From assembly GCA_012295275.1 (NCBI GenBank), contig CM022670.1:4984764-5048763 (forward strand): DNA of 64,000 nucleotides, written 5' to 3'. Every line of letters begins with the position of its first letter. Positions within the stretch are counted from its first letter, which is position 1. Under the pieces are notes generated by a model that had not been told where the DNA came from, did not search any database, and saw only the letters and a program-made list of their open reading frames with translations. The position numbers and the translations under genes were made by a program. Of this stretch, positions 1-33,543 are shown one piece after another. This DNA is from Chrysomallon squamiferum. Lineage: Eukaryota > Mollusca > Gastropoda > Neomphalida > Peltospiridae.

Positions 1-2741
1 TCAATGGATGGATGGTTGATTGATGATGGATGAATGGTTGGAGATAGATAGATAGATAGATAGAAAGATAGATATAGATTGATGGTTGAGAAGATGATGA
101 TAGATGGACGTACAGATAGACAGATAGATAGATTGACAGAGAGAGAATGAGAGGTATGTATAGTAAAATAAATATGTTCATTTTCCATAACATACGAATA
201 AAAAGTCTGAACAAATTAATATTTCAGTTTCAAAGTGTGAAGAATTACTTCTGTTGTAATGACTCCTACTCGTCTAGCTAATTACGATATTTGAAATCAG
301 TGCCCAGAACTAATTTATAAACATATTATCGTACTTTTATTAGGTCCATGAGAAGGTACAAATATAAATCCCTTGCTGCTTATCAGAATGTCTCATGAAC
401 AGGTGACCGAATTATTTTACTTTCATTTAATCGTTACACAGCGTTCATATATTTGTGACATCTAATTATTTTTGTCATTAAAAGGTGCTAGATTTTCAAC
501 AAAAAAAATCATTATTCCTTTGGATGAACTCGAAGGCATAATCTATTTTGTATATTTGCAACTTTTATCGCTTTAATTTTGTTCAGACTTCAGATTTTTC
601 CATCTTAGGGCTTACGAATATTATGCCGTCTAGAAATGGCTCTATGCAATTATATCATATTCTAGAATATACAGCGACATATGATATAAAAAAGTATGCA
701 AACAAAGAATGTGAGAACGACAGAAAAAGAATAAGTCGAATGAACGAGACAGAGCCCAATTGGGGGAAAGATGGAATGAAACAAAACGATACACTAACCT
801 GTGTTCTGAAGACAGCAGACGACGAATAAAATAATGAGAACCTGTAATTTCATTGTTATGAGAATTTTCGTAACTCTTAACACTTGTACTGTGTATATTC
901 TCTTACGTCGTCAGTCGGTTCGTATTTAACAGTACTTTATCTTATAATCCAGTTCAAATGTCTATCGTATACTTTGACATATACTGATTCCAGTATTCCA
1001 GTTATACAGATGCACGATGATAGATTATGAACTTCAGGATTTCAATATATTCATATGTTTTGCTATGAAATATATCGATTTCAGTACTCCATACATCAAT
1101 GTACGATAACAAATTTTAATTTCAATGCTTCAGTATAGTCATTTGCATTGCTGTATGGTGATTTCAGTATTTCACTAAGATATTAATGTTTAACTTCAGT
1201 CCTTGCAAATATTTTTAAGCTTTTCTGATATATAATTTTGTGGATTCAAATATATTCATAAGCTTCGAGTGATTTTAGCTTCACTATTCCAGTATATTCC
1301 CATACACTTATACAGTTCAGCCTCAGTACTCCAGTATATTCGTGTGCTGTGATATACGTTAAGTCCTGCACATTGCTGTGCTGTCTTCGCAGTTCTCTTG
1401 TTTTTATACTTGTGAATTACTCAGCAGCGTAACCACCGAACGCATATCAAAATGAGGTGTGCCGCGAACTGTATGAAGAAAAATAAAATCCGTAACTAAA
1501 ATGACCCAGCCTGTATTATTCAAACAAACTGCTTAGTCCGCCGAGTTCGTTATATGGTGTTCTAAACGGTTTAAGATTAACGGGAATTAGCCAAGATTAC
1601 GATGAGTCAATGGTCACCTTCTCTGTTAACTGATTTCGAAAGACTGAATCATTTAATGCTCATTAGTAAAATATCTGGTTTTTGTCTGGGGCTGGTCAGT
1701 ATTTGTTATATTGCTGTTTTGATTTGTATAGCAACAGTAGATTGTTTCAGTTTGTTGTTTAGATGAAGATCATTGCCATGCACGATATTTGTTATTCGGC
1801 TGTATCAGTCGGTGTTTAATGTTGGGCAATGTAAAGAGGCAATCTTCGCTTAGCAGTTGATAATGGAAAGTGGCAGTCCTCTCAAAATCGTTATCAGTGC
1901 AAGTTGCAAAGCTTTGTTCTTTTAAACTGAACACTGAGTAATAGATATTGTTAATACCGTTGAAAGTCTCAACAATATTTTATAATATCATTTTGGTTAA
2001 ATCAGAAATTCTTCAACGTATCAAAAATTTTAAATGTTTTTCTAGTTATTAATATCTTTATAAAAGTAGGTGTAAAGGCGAGTTAAGAAAAAGAAAAGAA
2101 AAAAAGAACATGTTTCTTTATTTTATACTTGTAATATCTGTATCTAAATTACATACTATTATCTAGTCTGGTGTAGGACATTTCCAAAGAATGTTTAAGG
2201 ACAAGTATAATTACAGGCGGGTGTTTTTGTTTGTTTGTATCAAAGCCTGTATTTATTTTCAGTGACAGGGAATGTACGGTCTTAAAATATTCTTAGCGGC
2301 TGATCGTGTGAATCAGATGTAACCACAAGGAAAATTTTATCTTAAGACTGTATTATTAAACGTAACAGAGTGTGAAATGCATTATTAACACCTAATAATA
2401 GTATTAGAATGAATTCAGATTAGAGTTATTTCCCTTGAACTAAATATCCGCTGCTGGCCTGCAACTCGTTTTGACTGCGACATCTATTTGAACAAATAAA
2501 TAAATAAATAAATAATAACAACAATAACGATAATGATGATGATGGTATGAAGAAGAAGTTTTAAATCTGATAGTCTTCTTACAACAAAAGAAAACAAAGA
2601 AAAGAAAAACAAAATTATGAAGATTAAAAAAAGGAAAAACAAAAAGGGAAAGTAATCAGGATGGTGTTGATGATGATGATGATGAAGAACAACATATAAC
2701 AAATAAACACAACAAAATCGACTGTTCATTTGGTTTAATCG
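1..2741. other. Gene-poor flank with simple and diverged repeats
   Basis: No convincing gene was found here. Positions 1-150 hold imperfect GATA/GATG tetranucleotide repeats. Positions about 985-1345 contain a loosely repeated motif of the type TTCAGTAYTCCAGTATATTC, probably a decayed minisatellite. Positions 2490-2700 are AT-rich with short AAAT and GAT runs. The right part holds the 3' flank of the minus-strand CNBD2-like gene, whose stop codon is at 2742-2744. Short open frames such as 548-829 have no recognisable motif or splice context. Confidence 0.6.
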
Positions 2742-11509
<8,768 letters not shown>

Positions 11510-11959
11510 TTTCAAAGACGTTCCGTAATAACACGAACTATCTCTTTCAGTAGTTCCAAACACAGTAACTTACGTAGGTATAATATAAGAAATCACAGAA
11601 TATTTCAAACAAACAGAAAAACAAATTAATAATAATAATAAATAATAATAATCATAATAATAATTAAAAAAAAATATATATTTATATATAATGATAATAA
11701 AAAATAATAATTAATAAAAAAATAAAATAAAATTAATAAATAAATAAAATTAATTTTCAGATAAACTATACAGAAGTATCTTCACAGTATTTCAAACAAA
11801 CTGTTAACCAGTCGAAACTTTTCAAAATCCTCCTGCCAATATTTTATATTATTATTTATGCATGTTGGTGTTCATCCATCACATCGCTGATAAAGTTTGT
11901 TCTGAATGTTTTATATGCCGAAGACAACAAACAGCATACAAATAAAACTGAAGTAAAAG

Positions 11960-12480
11960 ATGTGCTTGAATTCACTATGGTTTCACGTACGCTTGTCGTG
12001 GGCAGATTGTTAAAACACTCCGTTGGACGTGTTCAAACAGTGGAGTATGGACAAAAACGCGTGTTAAACTTACGACAATTTGCCTCGAATCGCTCCGTCT
12101 TACAAACTTAACACACACTCGCCAAGCCTCACGCAGCAGCATGAAATTACGTGCACTTTTGTTACATCATGTTTTTGCATGCGACATTAACTGAAGCAAT
12201 TAAAGGCCGTCAGTGGGAAAACTCGCTGCATAATTTATCATCTCAATCAACGCGAAGCGACTCGAGTAAAAGCCACTGAGGACTTCGGGAATCTCCTGTG
12301 TTGTTAGCAATCAACAGACTTGACAGCAGATGTCAGTCAGACAGCGCGCCAGTGAACGGGCCGAGATTAAAAGTCTTCTTGATTGGAGTTTAATTATTTG
12401 TCCCAAATGAACAGCAGTAATCCCAGGGAGATTACTAAACAGGTTAGGAGTAGTCGGGTGTGTTTGGACTGATAAGTGAG
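11960..12480. promoter_or_regulatory. Possible intronic enhancer or conserved non-coding island
   Basis: About 500 bp of balanced-composition, non-repetitive sequence sits in very AT-rich intronic DNA between the candidate 5' exon and the CNBD2-like core. It contains ATCAATCAA-, TGATTGG-, TGACAG- and TGTCAGTC-type words, which resemble PBX/MEIS homeodomain sites, and several TTAATTA-like words. It has no long open frame on either strand. It could be an enhancer or an alternative promoter region; only composition and short motifs support this. Confidence 0.25.
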
Positions 12481-14097
12481 ATATTAAGATCAATAAATTA
12501 AAATTGGTATTAGTTGAGTTTAAAAAAAAAAAAAATACGATTCTAGTTTCGGTTTCCTTCAAAACCTGAACCCAAATCTTAAATGATTCTTATATAATAA
12601 ATCAACCGCATATTTCATAACTGTATGTATTAAATATAAATAAAATTATGTCAACAAACAGTTTAATGTTTGCAAAGGTATGTAAATGTAGCCCAGGAAG
12701 AGCTTTGTAATTTTTGTTCTCTTAAAGAATGAACAGTTAGTCTTACTTTATTCTGTAATATTTTAAGTTATTGTTAATTTGATACTGACAATCAGTTAAC
12801 GTATGGTTAAGCAAATACTCCTCTCTTCGTTAATTCATATTAATTTTTGGTGGTCTAGAAAGTCATTTGGACTGCATATCTCCGCCCATAATAATGTATG
12901 ACCATAAAATAATAATAATATGAACGCCGCATTTCACCGGTTCACAACTGAATTTGTGACTACATCGGGAAAGAGTATTTTAATACGACGCTAGCAGAAA
13001 CTAGTCAAATATGGCGGCGTACAGATGTACTTTTAACTGTATTCTTTTATTGTCATGCTTCATTATTAATTGAGACTGGAAGACAAATAACGAATACAAC
13101 TCAACCCGGAAGTATGCAGAATACATTTAGACTATTTCTTTGCATCACTAACTGACTGTGTGTGTGGGTATGTGTCTGTGTGCTCGGCGTTTTTATGTGT
13201 ACCTTTGTGCCTGTGTTTGTGTGGCTAATATGTGTGTATATGTGTTCGTGTGCGTGTGTGTGTGTCTGTGTGCAGTCACAATTGGATAAATGAAATTGAA
13301 GTAAACAGAGAAATAATACCAGTTTCAGGTAGTTCGAGTTTTTGACGTCAAGGTTTCCTAACTGCACCATTTTCGTTACGGGTGCTTACGGGTTATTTTA
13401 ATTCATAAATATTTGACGGTTAACTATAAACTGTTAGCAAAAGAAATAATTCAACAAGGGTTTGTATATTATCTCAGCGATCTATTATTTTGATTTCACC
13501 AAACACTACACTTAAATTGGCCAAATTACTCGCTCAACTCACAAAAATGAATATATATCTTTCACAATTGACAAATAAATTAACAGCATTCAAGAGAAAC
13601 ACAAAATATTTAAAATACACCTTTGTTGTTCGAAATTTAAAACTTTCTAAGGAAAAAAAAATAACATTACAGAAAAAATAATTTGTTTGACGCAAATTTT
13701 CAACTGATAAGCGATTTAAACAGTCTTTAACAGATTCAAAGTCACCTCCCTCACCTGGTTGGATGTCTAAGTTCTTCTATATAAAACAAAATAATTAAGT
13801 AATTTGAATTCGTATTATTATTATTATTACTGATGGAGAAAACTGAATGCATTAGTTGTGTAAGTTCTACATATTATTTCAAAACATCTCTAAAATGTGT
13901 TTGCTCAATTAGGCCATTTAAATATTTTATTTTATTTATTTATCTTTTATTATTCTTTTCTTTAAATTATATTTACTATAAAATAAAGAAAATTTAAGGA
14001 TTTTTTTTAAACCAGTGCCGACCCCCTTAAAGACAGACGAGATCTTCCCGTGACTTTCTTTGCATATCTCACTTTGGAGATCGTTTCAGTAACTTAC

Positions 14098-15015
14098 CGC
14101 ATAAAGCTGGGTCGAACGTTTCTCACGGAAATTAGCTGACGAACAAACTTTTCTCAAACTCCTTTGACTTTTCCTGTCCTCTACGAATCCTGACTGCGTC
14201 TTGCTGGTTAGAGAGGACGAGGGGAAGGTTTGGTAAGACGTACCGTAATGTAAACGACGTGCGTTACGTGTCTGCGACTTGGGAGTTCCAGTTCGTGGAG
14301 AAAAAGTGTGCGACTTCGTTTTGTGTACGTAATTTTCTCTGACTCCCTTCCAGTAAGAAAAGTCTTTAACTTTCAGAGATCTGTCGCTCGTTATTCTGTG
14401 TCTCGTAGTGCTGCTGCTGCTGTGGGTATCGACGCTGGTGACATCGTCGTCGGAGGTTTCGCTACACGAAGGTGATTTAGGTAACAAGTTCGGTAGAAAA
14501 GACATCGCTGAAACAGAACGTCTCCGACCAAACCTTTCGCGCCGATCACGGGAAATTGAATCTGGCGTGCAGCCGCTTGTACACGCTGGTAAAATGTCGT
14601 TAACATCTTTATCGTTGCTGATGTCGTCATCTTTTGACTCTTCGTTTGGGCTATCTACATTCCTGTCTTCGCATATCACATTTGGTATATCCCTGACCTC
14701 ACAAGTTGTGTCATCGACAGTTGGAGAATCTTTGAAGTCTTTGCCATAGGAGAGTTTTCCTGGTGTTTCGTATTTAACATTAACTGTATTTTGCCTTGAA
14801 TCGCGGCTTCTGAAACTCGTCTGAACATTATTAATGACTTTGGTTAAAAATGTGTTTCGGTATCGTCTGTTGCGTGAAAGATCTGAAGCTTTCAGTTTAG
14901 TCAGAAAGATGTTTCTTGAAGATGTTCTAGTCGATTCCCAGAATCCAGTGCGAGTAACGGACTTTCTCGTTAGTACGTTATGGTTTTTCCCTTTCTGTTG
15001 GACGACATTTGCCAT
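14098..15015 (-). CDS. Probable 5' coding exon, Ser/Arg-rich N-terminal extension (CNBD2-like gene)
   Basis: An open frame of 306 codons starts at ATG 15015 and runs into a consensus donor (GCG then GTAAGT) at 14098/14097, ending in phase 0. The protein is basic, Ser/Thr-rich and low in hydrophobic residues, so it is probably disordered. It contains FGRRRSVSAMSF, a good consensus for phosphorylation by protein kinase A, which would fit a cAMP-responsive protein. It lies on the same strand, 2.6 kb upstream of the first certain CNBD2-like exon. A possible 22-nt linking exon is at 13755..13776, with a TATAG acceptor and a GTGAGG donor, but the join to 11387..11509 could not be settled. It may be the long-isoform first exon or a separate gene. 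I recognise no domain. Confidence 0.5.
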
Positions 15016-16088
15016 TATTAACTATAATAAATCAAACACTTTTCTAGTTTTTCTCCTTTTACGAAACCAGCTTTTGTCATCAAAAAGATAATATTCAACT
15101 GAAACACTACAACAGCTGGTACTATGCTCCTGTTCTTCTTATTCTTCATATAATATCTAATTTTAACAGCCTCTTTTCTAAATCCTTTAGAATAAAATAA
15201 AGACCAAATATCTTCCAGCACTGCTACTCTCGAATTATAAATGGTAATGCTAATAATTACCAGCTAATCAAAGGTAATAATAGTCACACTAACTTAATCC
15301 TTTGCATTGATAAATCACGCCCCCACTTCAACGTTAACAACCTGTCTAGTAAGTTCTCAAAAGGGACAGAACCAAAAGTTCCATTTATTTTATTATAGGT
15401 ACCGGATCAATAAACACTTTCTGTATAAATAGTTACCGTAACCGAAACATCACACATTTAATCTATGAGTAGCTTACTGTGTATATAAGTGAGATATTAT
15501 TCCATTTATGGAGATAGTCAAAGGTTTCATTAACTGCAGGAGAAAAGTACCTCCGGTAGCGACAATGACCACACGGTCACGCGATGTCAACTACGCACAA
15601 TGTATCTGTTGAAACTAAATGAAGTGTCTAAAATGTCAAGCCGCAGTTTCGTATTCTTTACCATTATCTTTTTTTCCCTTCTGTCTGCATATTCAATAGA
15701 TTGTTTTGATTGGCAAGGATTATTAACCTGTTACAGTTATTGGTGTGATCAATCAAAACTGTTTACTGCGTTAAGAAATTATTTCTTTAAAACGTTCTGT
15801 GGCGGAGAGTTTTTCAATAGTTTATTTATTTTTATTTTGTTGTTGTTATTGTTGTTGTTGATTTATTATAAGGAAAATTATGATTAACTGCAAACGTCTA
15901 AATGAATGGACAAATGAATGAATTAATGAACAAAAAAACCCACGAAAATATGAAAGGACGAATGAATTTCTGCTTAAAAGGATTTCGCATATAATTTTCA
16001 CTGGATGTTGAATGCATTTTTTTTTTTTTTTTTTTTCACTAATCAGTCTTTGGAGAATAACTTTAAGATATGAACAAATAAATTATAA

Positions 16089-16123
<35 letters not shown>

Positions 16124-16194
16124 ACTCCAGCTATTATTTTCGCGATGGTGAGTGATGTGAAACTGACATTCTTACACATCGGCCAGCAACGTGC

Positions 16195-16294
16195 AGCTCA
16201 AGGATCCTTTGGCGGAGAACAGCTCAGACTTACATTTCCAGCGATATCCGTTCATACGTCTGTCTGAGCTGTTTGTTCTCGGACAGAGGATACT
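16195..16294. repeat. Foldback element, copy 1
   Basis: Imperfect inverted repeat. The left arm includes GGCGGAGAACAGCTCAGAC and the right arm GTCTGAGCTGTTTGTTCTC, with a loop carrying CCAGCGATATCCGTTCA. The same loop core and arm sequence recur at 21620-21742. It is probably a short MITE or another structured repeat. Confidence 0.6.
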
Positions 16295-16479
16295 AGTGAT
16301 AGTCCATGTGTTGAATAAAGTCAGATTTTTTTTATTATCCTAGATATCACCGTTAGTATGTCCAAATGAGCTGAAATCTCACGAAAATGTCTTTATTAGA
16401 ACTATTCGATCACAAGTTCGATTTTGAAATCAGATGGCGCTATCTTTAAAGTCCAAATCTTATGTTATATGACCAAAAT

Positions 16480-16519
<40 letters not shown>

Positions 16520-17735
16520 CTGACAAATCATTCACTTTCCAAGAGAAATTATTCAGTTTTATGAAACAAAGATTTAAGTAAATAAATTTGTGACAATTAA
16601 TGTAATGAAACAAAATGATTATAAAGACATTCCTGAGTTATCCTAACATTACCGTTATTACGAAATTTTACTTTCAGTAACACGAATATCTAATGCACGC
16701 CTCAACTGATTTATATATTCAGATACGTATGTATATACGTAGATATGAATGAGCATACAAATACAGACAAATAAACATACATACATACATACATACATAC
16801 ATACATACATACATACATAATACACACATACATACAAACATACAAAACATACTCTTTTCTTATGACCACCCCTCATTCTTAAATCATATTTTACGGCGAG
16901 TGATTAATTTTGATGAAAAGGCGTTATTACCTTTAAGAAAAACATTATTCATTATAGTTTTTAAAATGGAGGCTCTGTGAGCGGAACACACATTTTTTTA
17001 ATGTAATATAAACTCAGCCTTGACCTCTTTGTTCAGAAAGTGGACCAAATCAAAAGAACGATAATAAGGCCAAAGTATACCTCTTTATTTCATTAGGAAC
17101 TGTTCACACGAACAAAACAAATAATAGGCCTAATAATAATAATAGGAAAAAAAAAAAAAAAATATTAAAACTACATGAGGGCAAAAAGAAACAAAAAAAA
17201 AAAATAATAATAAAAAAAAAAAAAGAGAAGAAGAATAATTACAAAATAAAATTAGGACGAAAAGTACAGGTGTTTTCCTATTATCAGAAAAAGTACATAT
17301 GTAAATAAATTCTTATCTCATGCCATTGTTATCTCAAGAATATTAAGTTAGTCACAGAATAACCCTTAACTTTTTTTCACCATGTGGTATTTTGTCTTTT
17401 TTCAATTCAGTAAGTGATTGTAAACTTCTGTTAATCTTATTTTTCATCATATGGCAAAAATTACTGAAATACTTTTTTTTTTTTTTTTGTTTAGCGATAA
17501 ATCGACATTAATTTTTGTTCCATCTCAGTAGTTTAATTTTGTAAAGGTTGTGCTACACAACATAACAGGCTGTTTCTACAGATTAGCAAAAAGGATTCTT
17601 TTTATACTCTAAACTTCGATCTGCAACTGTTAGTGACTAACGGCATGTGTGAAGAGAACTTAAACTAAAAAATCATCATTCAAAAATGGCGACGGGTCTA
17701 TCGGTGAACTTTGACCCGAGAAATGTATAGACGTT

Positions 17736-17995
17736 CAGGTTGAGGATCCCTTACCCGAAATTCCGAAATCCGAAACGTTTTCCGAGTAGCAGAAAAAGTG
17801 ATGTCTTACAGTTTCGGATTGTTTTGCATACCCAAGCTTTATTTTAGGAAAACAATTATTAAAAATTTGTCAAACTTTTTTTTTTTATAACTGCATATTA
17901 AAAATATAGTCTGACATCCTATTCTAAGAGTAACTACTTATATTTCCATATAAAATTTCGGTTCCAAGCATTTCGAATAAAGGATTATCAACCTG
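17736..17995. mobile_element. Short TIR element resembling pogo/Tigger MITEs
   Basis: A 260-bp unit begins CAGGTTGAGGATCCCTTACC and ends with the inverted equivalent GGATTATCAACCTG. Both ends carry CCGAAAT/TTCGAA-type subterminal words. It has no coding capacity, so it is non-autonomous. A flanking TA duplication is not evident. Assignment to the pogo/Tigger group is from memory of the CAGGTTGA terminus. Confidence 0.6.
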
Positions 17996-18150
17996 TGCAA
18001 AACATATTTCTAGAACATTTACATGGTTTGATTTATTTTAAAAAAGAAAATATCTGCATTGTATTTTCTTCTTCTTCGCCATCATCTTTTTCTTCTTTCG
18101 TGTGCTCCTTCACCATCATCATCATCTTCATCACTGTATTTGTTTTTCAG

Positions 18151-22172
<4,022 letters not shown>

Positions 22173-22550
22173 CATGACAATGTGTGTACATACACACAGT
22201 TATTTTATAATCACAGTCTACATAAACACATACATACATACACATACACACACAAAATCCTTAATAAATATATCTATATATATATATATATAATTTTCTT
22301 TGTTTTTGTTTTGCATAATTATTTCTAATACTGTAATAATAATAATTAAAAAAAAAAAACTTTGGAAACAGAAAATAGCATGCTTTATAACGTACTGTAA
22401 CTGTCGGATGAACAGATTTCTTTTTTTATTGATTCTTAGGCTGTTATTTATGTGCGATAATAACCAGTTGCATAACGTAACATAATTATCTGTTAAGTAC
22501 ACCTGTTTCCGAAATATCGATTAATTATTTATTATTATTATCTTATAATC

Positions 22551-22604
<54 letters not shown>

Positions 22605-22899
22605 TTCATCGAATATAGTAGAACTTGGAATTCATATCTGAATTATTTTGTTTTAATTAAAAAGGACCTAAAACGTTAAATACTATTGAGCAAAGGTAAT
22701 AACTAAAAAATGTGTATGTGTGACGTCATCAGTTTATGCGTATGACATTATGTCACTGCGGACATAGTTGTCTTTTTGATGTTCTTGAAAAGTCTGACCT
22801 CAATTTCCAGTGCATGGTGTTTGGCGGGGAAAGAGTGTTCGAAAGTAACTGGTAATAAAATGAGATTACATGTAAGTTAATTGTATAGATTAGGTAACA
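22173..22899. promoter_or_regulatory. Amylase 3' flank and ANKRD10 promoter region
   Basis: Contains the amylase 3' UTR with AATAAA at about 22263, a TTA array at about 22550-22604, and the sequence upstream of the ANKRD10 start. A perfect palindromic TGACGTCA (CRE/ATF consensus) lies at 22721-22728, about 170 bases before the ATG at 22900. No TATA box is obvious. Confidence 0.45.
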
Positions 22900-31777
<8,878 letters not shown>

Positions 31778-32177
31778 AATAATCAAAGTATTTGAATACA
31801 AGAGGTCCGCTTTGCATAAATCTCTGTTTTACACATACAGTGTTTTTAAAATATCACTCTTAACTGGAGATATGAATGGATAAATGTTGAATGGTTGTAT
31901 GGAGTGAATTCATGTTAATATTTTATGTATTTGATTGCTGGATTGTAGAGCTGGCTTACAAAAGATGTGTCTGAAAATTTATTTTTTTAATTGTTGATGT
32001 TTTAAGTTATTTTGATATTAAGTAAATCTGCTGTTAACAAAATTACGCTTTAGGACCCATGTAATTCTATCTAAGAAGTGTATATTAAATAACTGTTCAG
32101 CCAAAAGTTTAAAAAATAGAAATGTTTATTTTTATGTTTTTAATGGTATTGTTAATAATGTGAAAATCATTAGATAC

Positions 32178-32218
<41 letters not shown>

Positions 32219-33504
32219 TTTGAAACTATTTAAAAAATTAAAAAATGCCAATATTTATTAAATTATTGTTGGATTAGATGGATGCAATATATTTGAAGGA
32301 CAAAAGTGTGAAATGAATAATGCATATTGAATATCCCATTTGAAATAATGAAATCAGAAATTTATATCTGTGTTCCATATTTTAAGAATGCATTTGTCTT
32401 GCATTTTTCAGCATTGAAAAAGTAATAAAATATTACTTTGACTATTAATATTATATCACATCCCATAAAAATCAAAGAGAATACATTGTTTTCTGACTGA
32501 AAAGAATACCATTTACTGTTAGGTATTTTAACATACTTTGATATAATCTTTGCTTGAATAGAAATTGCAGACAGTGACAGTTGAAATTTTCAGCTTGGTA
32601 AAAGGTATCACAACCTATGTAAATTTAAATGCTTAGTTTTTGTTATGTAGTTGGCATATTAAAAATAAAAATTAATTCTTTATTATATTTTATGTATATA
32701 ATTACATAGCATTTTTATTACATGTGAATAATGAGAAAAAATCTCAAATGAAATCTCAGATTGTGTCTCATTAAAACACAAGTAATTAATAAATCAAATT
32801 TAAATTGAATAATTCTTGCAGTATACATATATAATGTTTAACAAAAATATGATAATTTGTGTAATTTTGTCTGATGGTTTACAATTACTGAAAAAACAAA
32901 ATGTAATTAAAAATCTGTTGAGATAATTGTGTAGTTTAACAAAATTGATTCTGTATATGTAAAAAATATTTGTCTTGCTTAAAAATGTAGTACTGTCATT
33001 AATATAAAAACAAAATTATTTCAGATCTTATTTTAAAACAGTACACGAACAGAATGGGACTTTCTGTTTTTCTAAATAACAACTTTTTTTTTTATTGATG
33101 AGATGTTCATTTAATAATATCAAATTTGGTTTCTTGATCTAGTGTAAGACTTTCTTTTTTTTTTTTCATTCTTGTGTTGAAGTACAATGCTCAGATCTGT
33201 GAATTTATGTGATCATTATTTTTTCAGCATTTCTAAAAATATTTTTTAATTTCTGCCATTCGTTTTTGGTGCTTGAAATTTTTTTTATTAGTTTTTATTT
33301 GTACTGTTTTCATCAGTATACAAGCATTTTAATGTATTGTGTATTGAAAAACAAAATGTTCTGTTTCGAAATATACTCTTGAATATTTCATTTTTGAAAA
33401 GATGGAAAACAAATCCAGATAAATTTTCATGTTAGTACAAAATATGTTTTCCTGAAATCACATAAATCATGATTTAGTTGTTTTTTTATATCATGTGGTT
33501 TATA

Positions 33505-33543
<39 letters not shown>

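Larger units (their letters stand above)
15016..18150. other. Intergenic region upstream of the amylase
   Basis: No certain gene. It holds an AAAT array (about 16090-16123), a poly-T run (about 16482-16517), a CATA array (about 16780-16820), a foldback element (16195-16294) and a 260-bp TIR element (17736-17995). The missing first coding exon of the amylase, with its signal peptide, should lie here or further upstream. An ATG at about 15632 starts a hydrophobic stretch but has no in-phase donor, so it was not used. Confidence 0.6.

Noticed and set aside
15600-15887. Frame with a hydrophobic, signal-peptide-like start (MSSRSFVFFTIIFFSLLSAY)
   Set aside because: Considered as the missing amylase first exon, but no donor in the phase required (phase 1) follows, and the rest has no motif.
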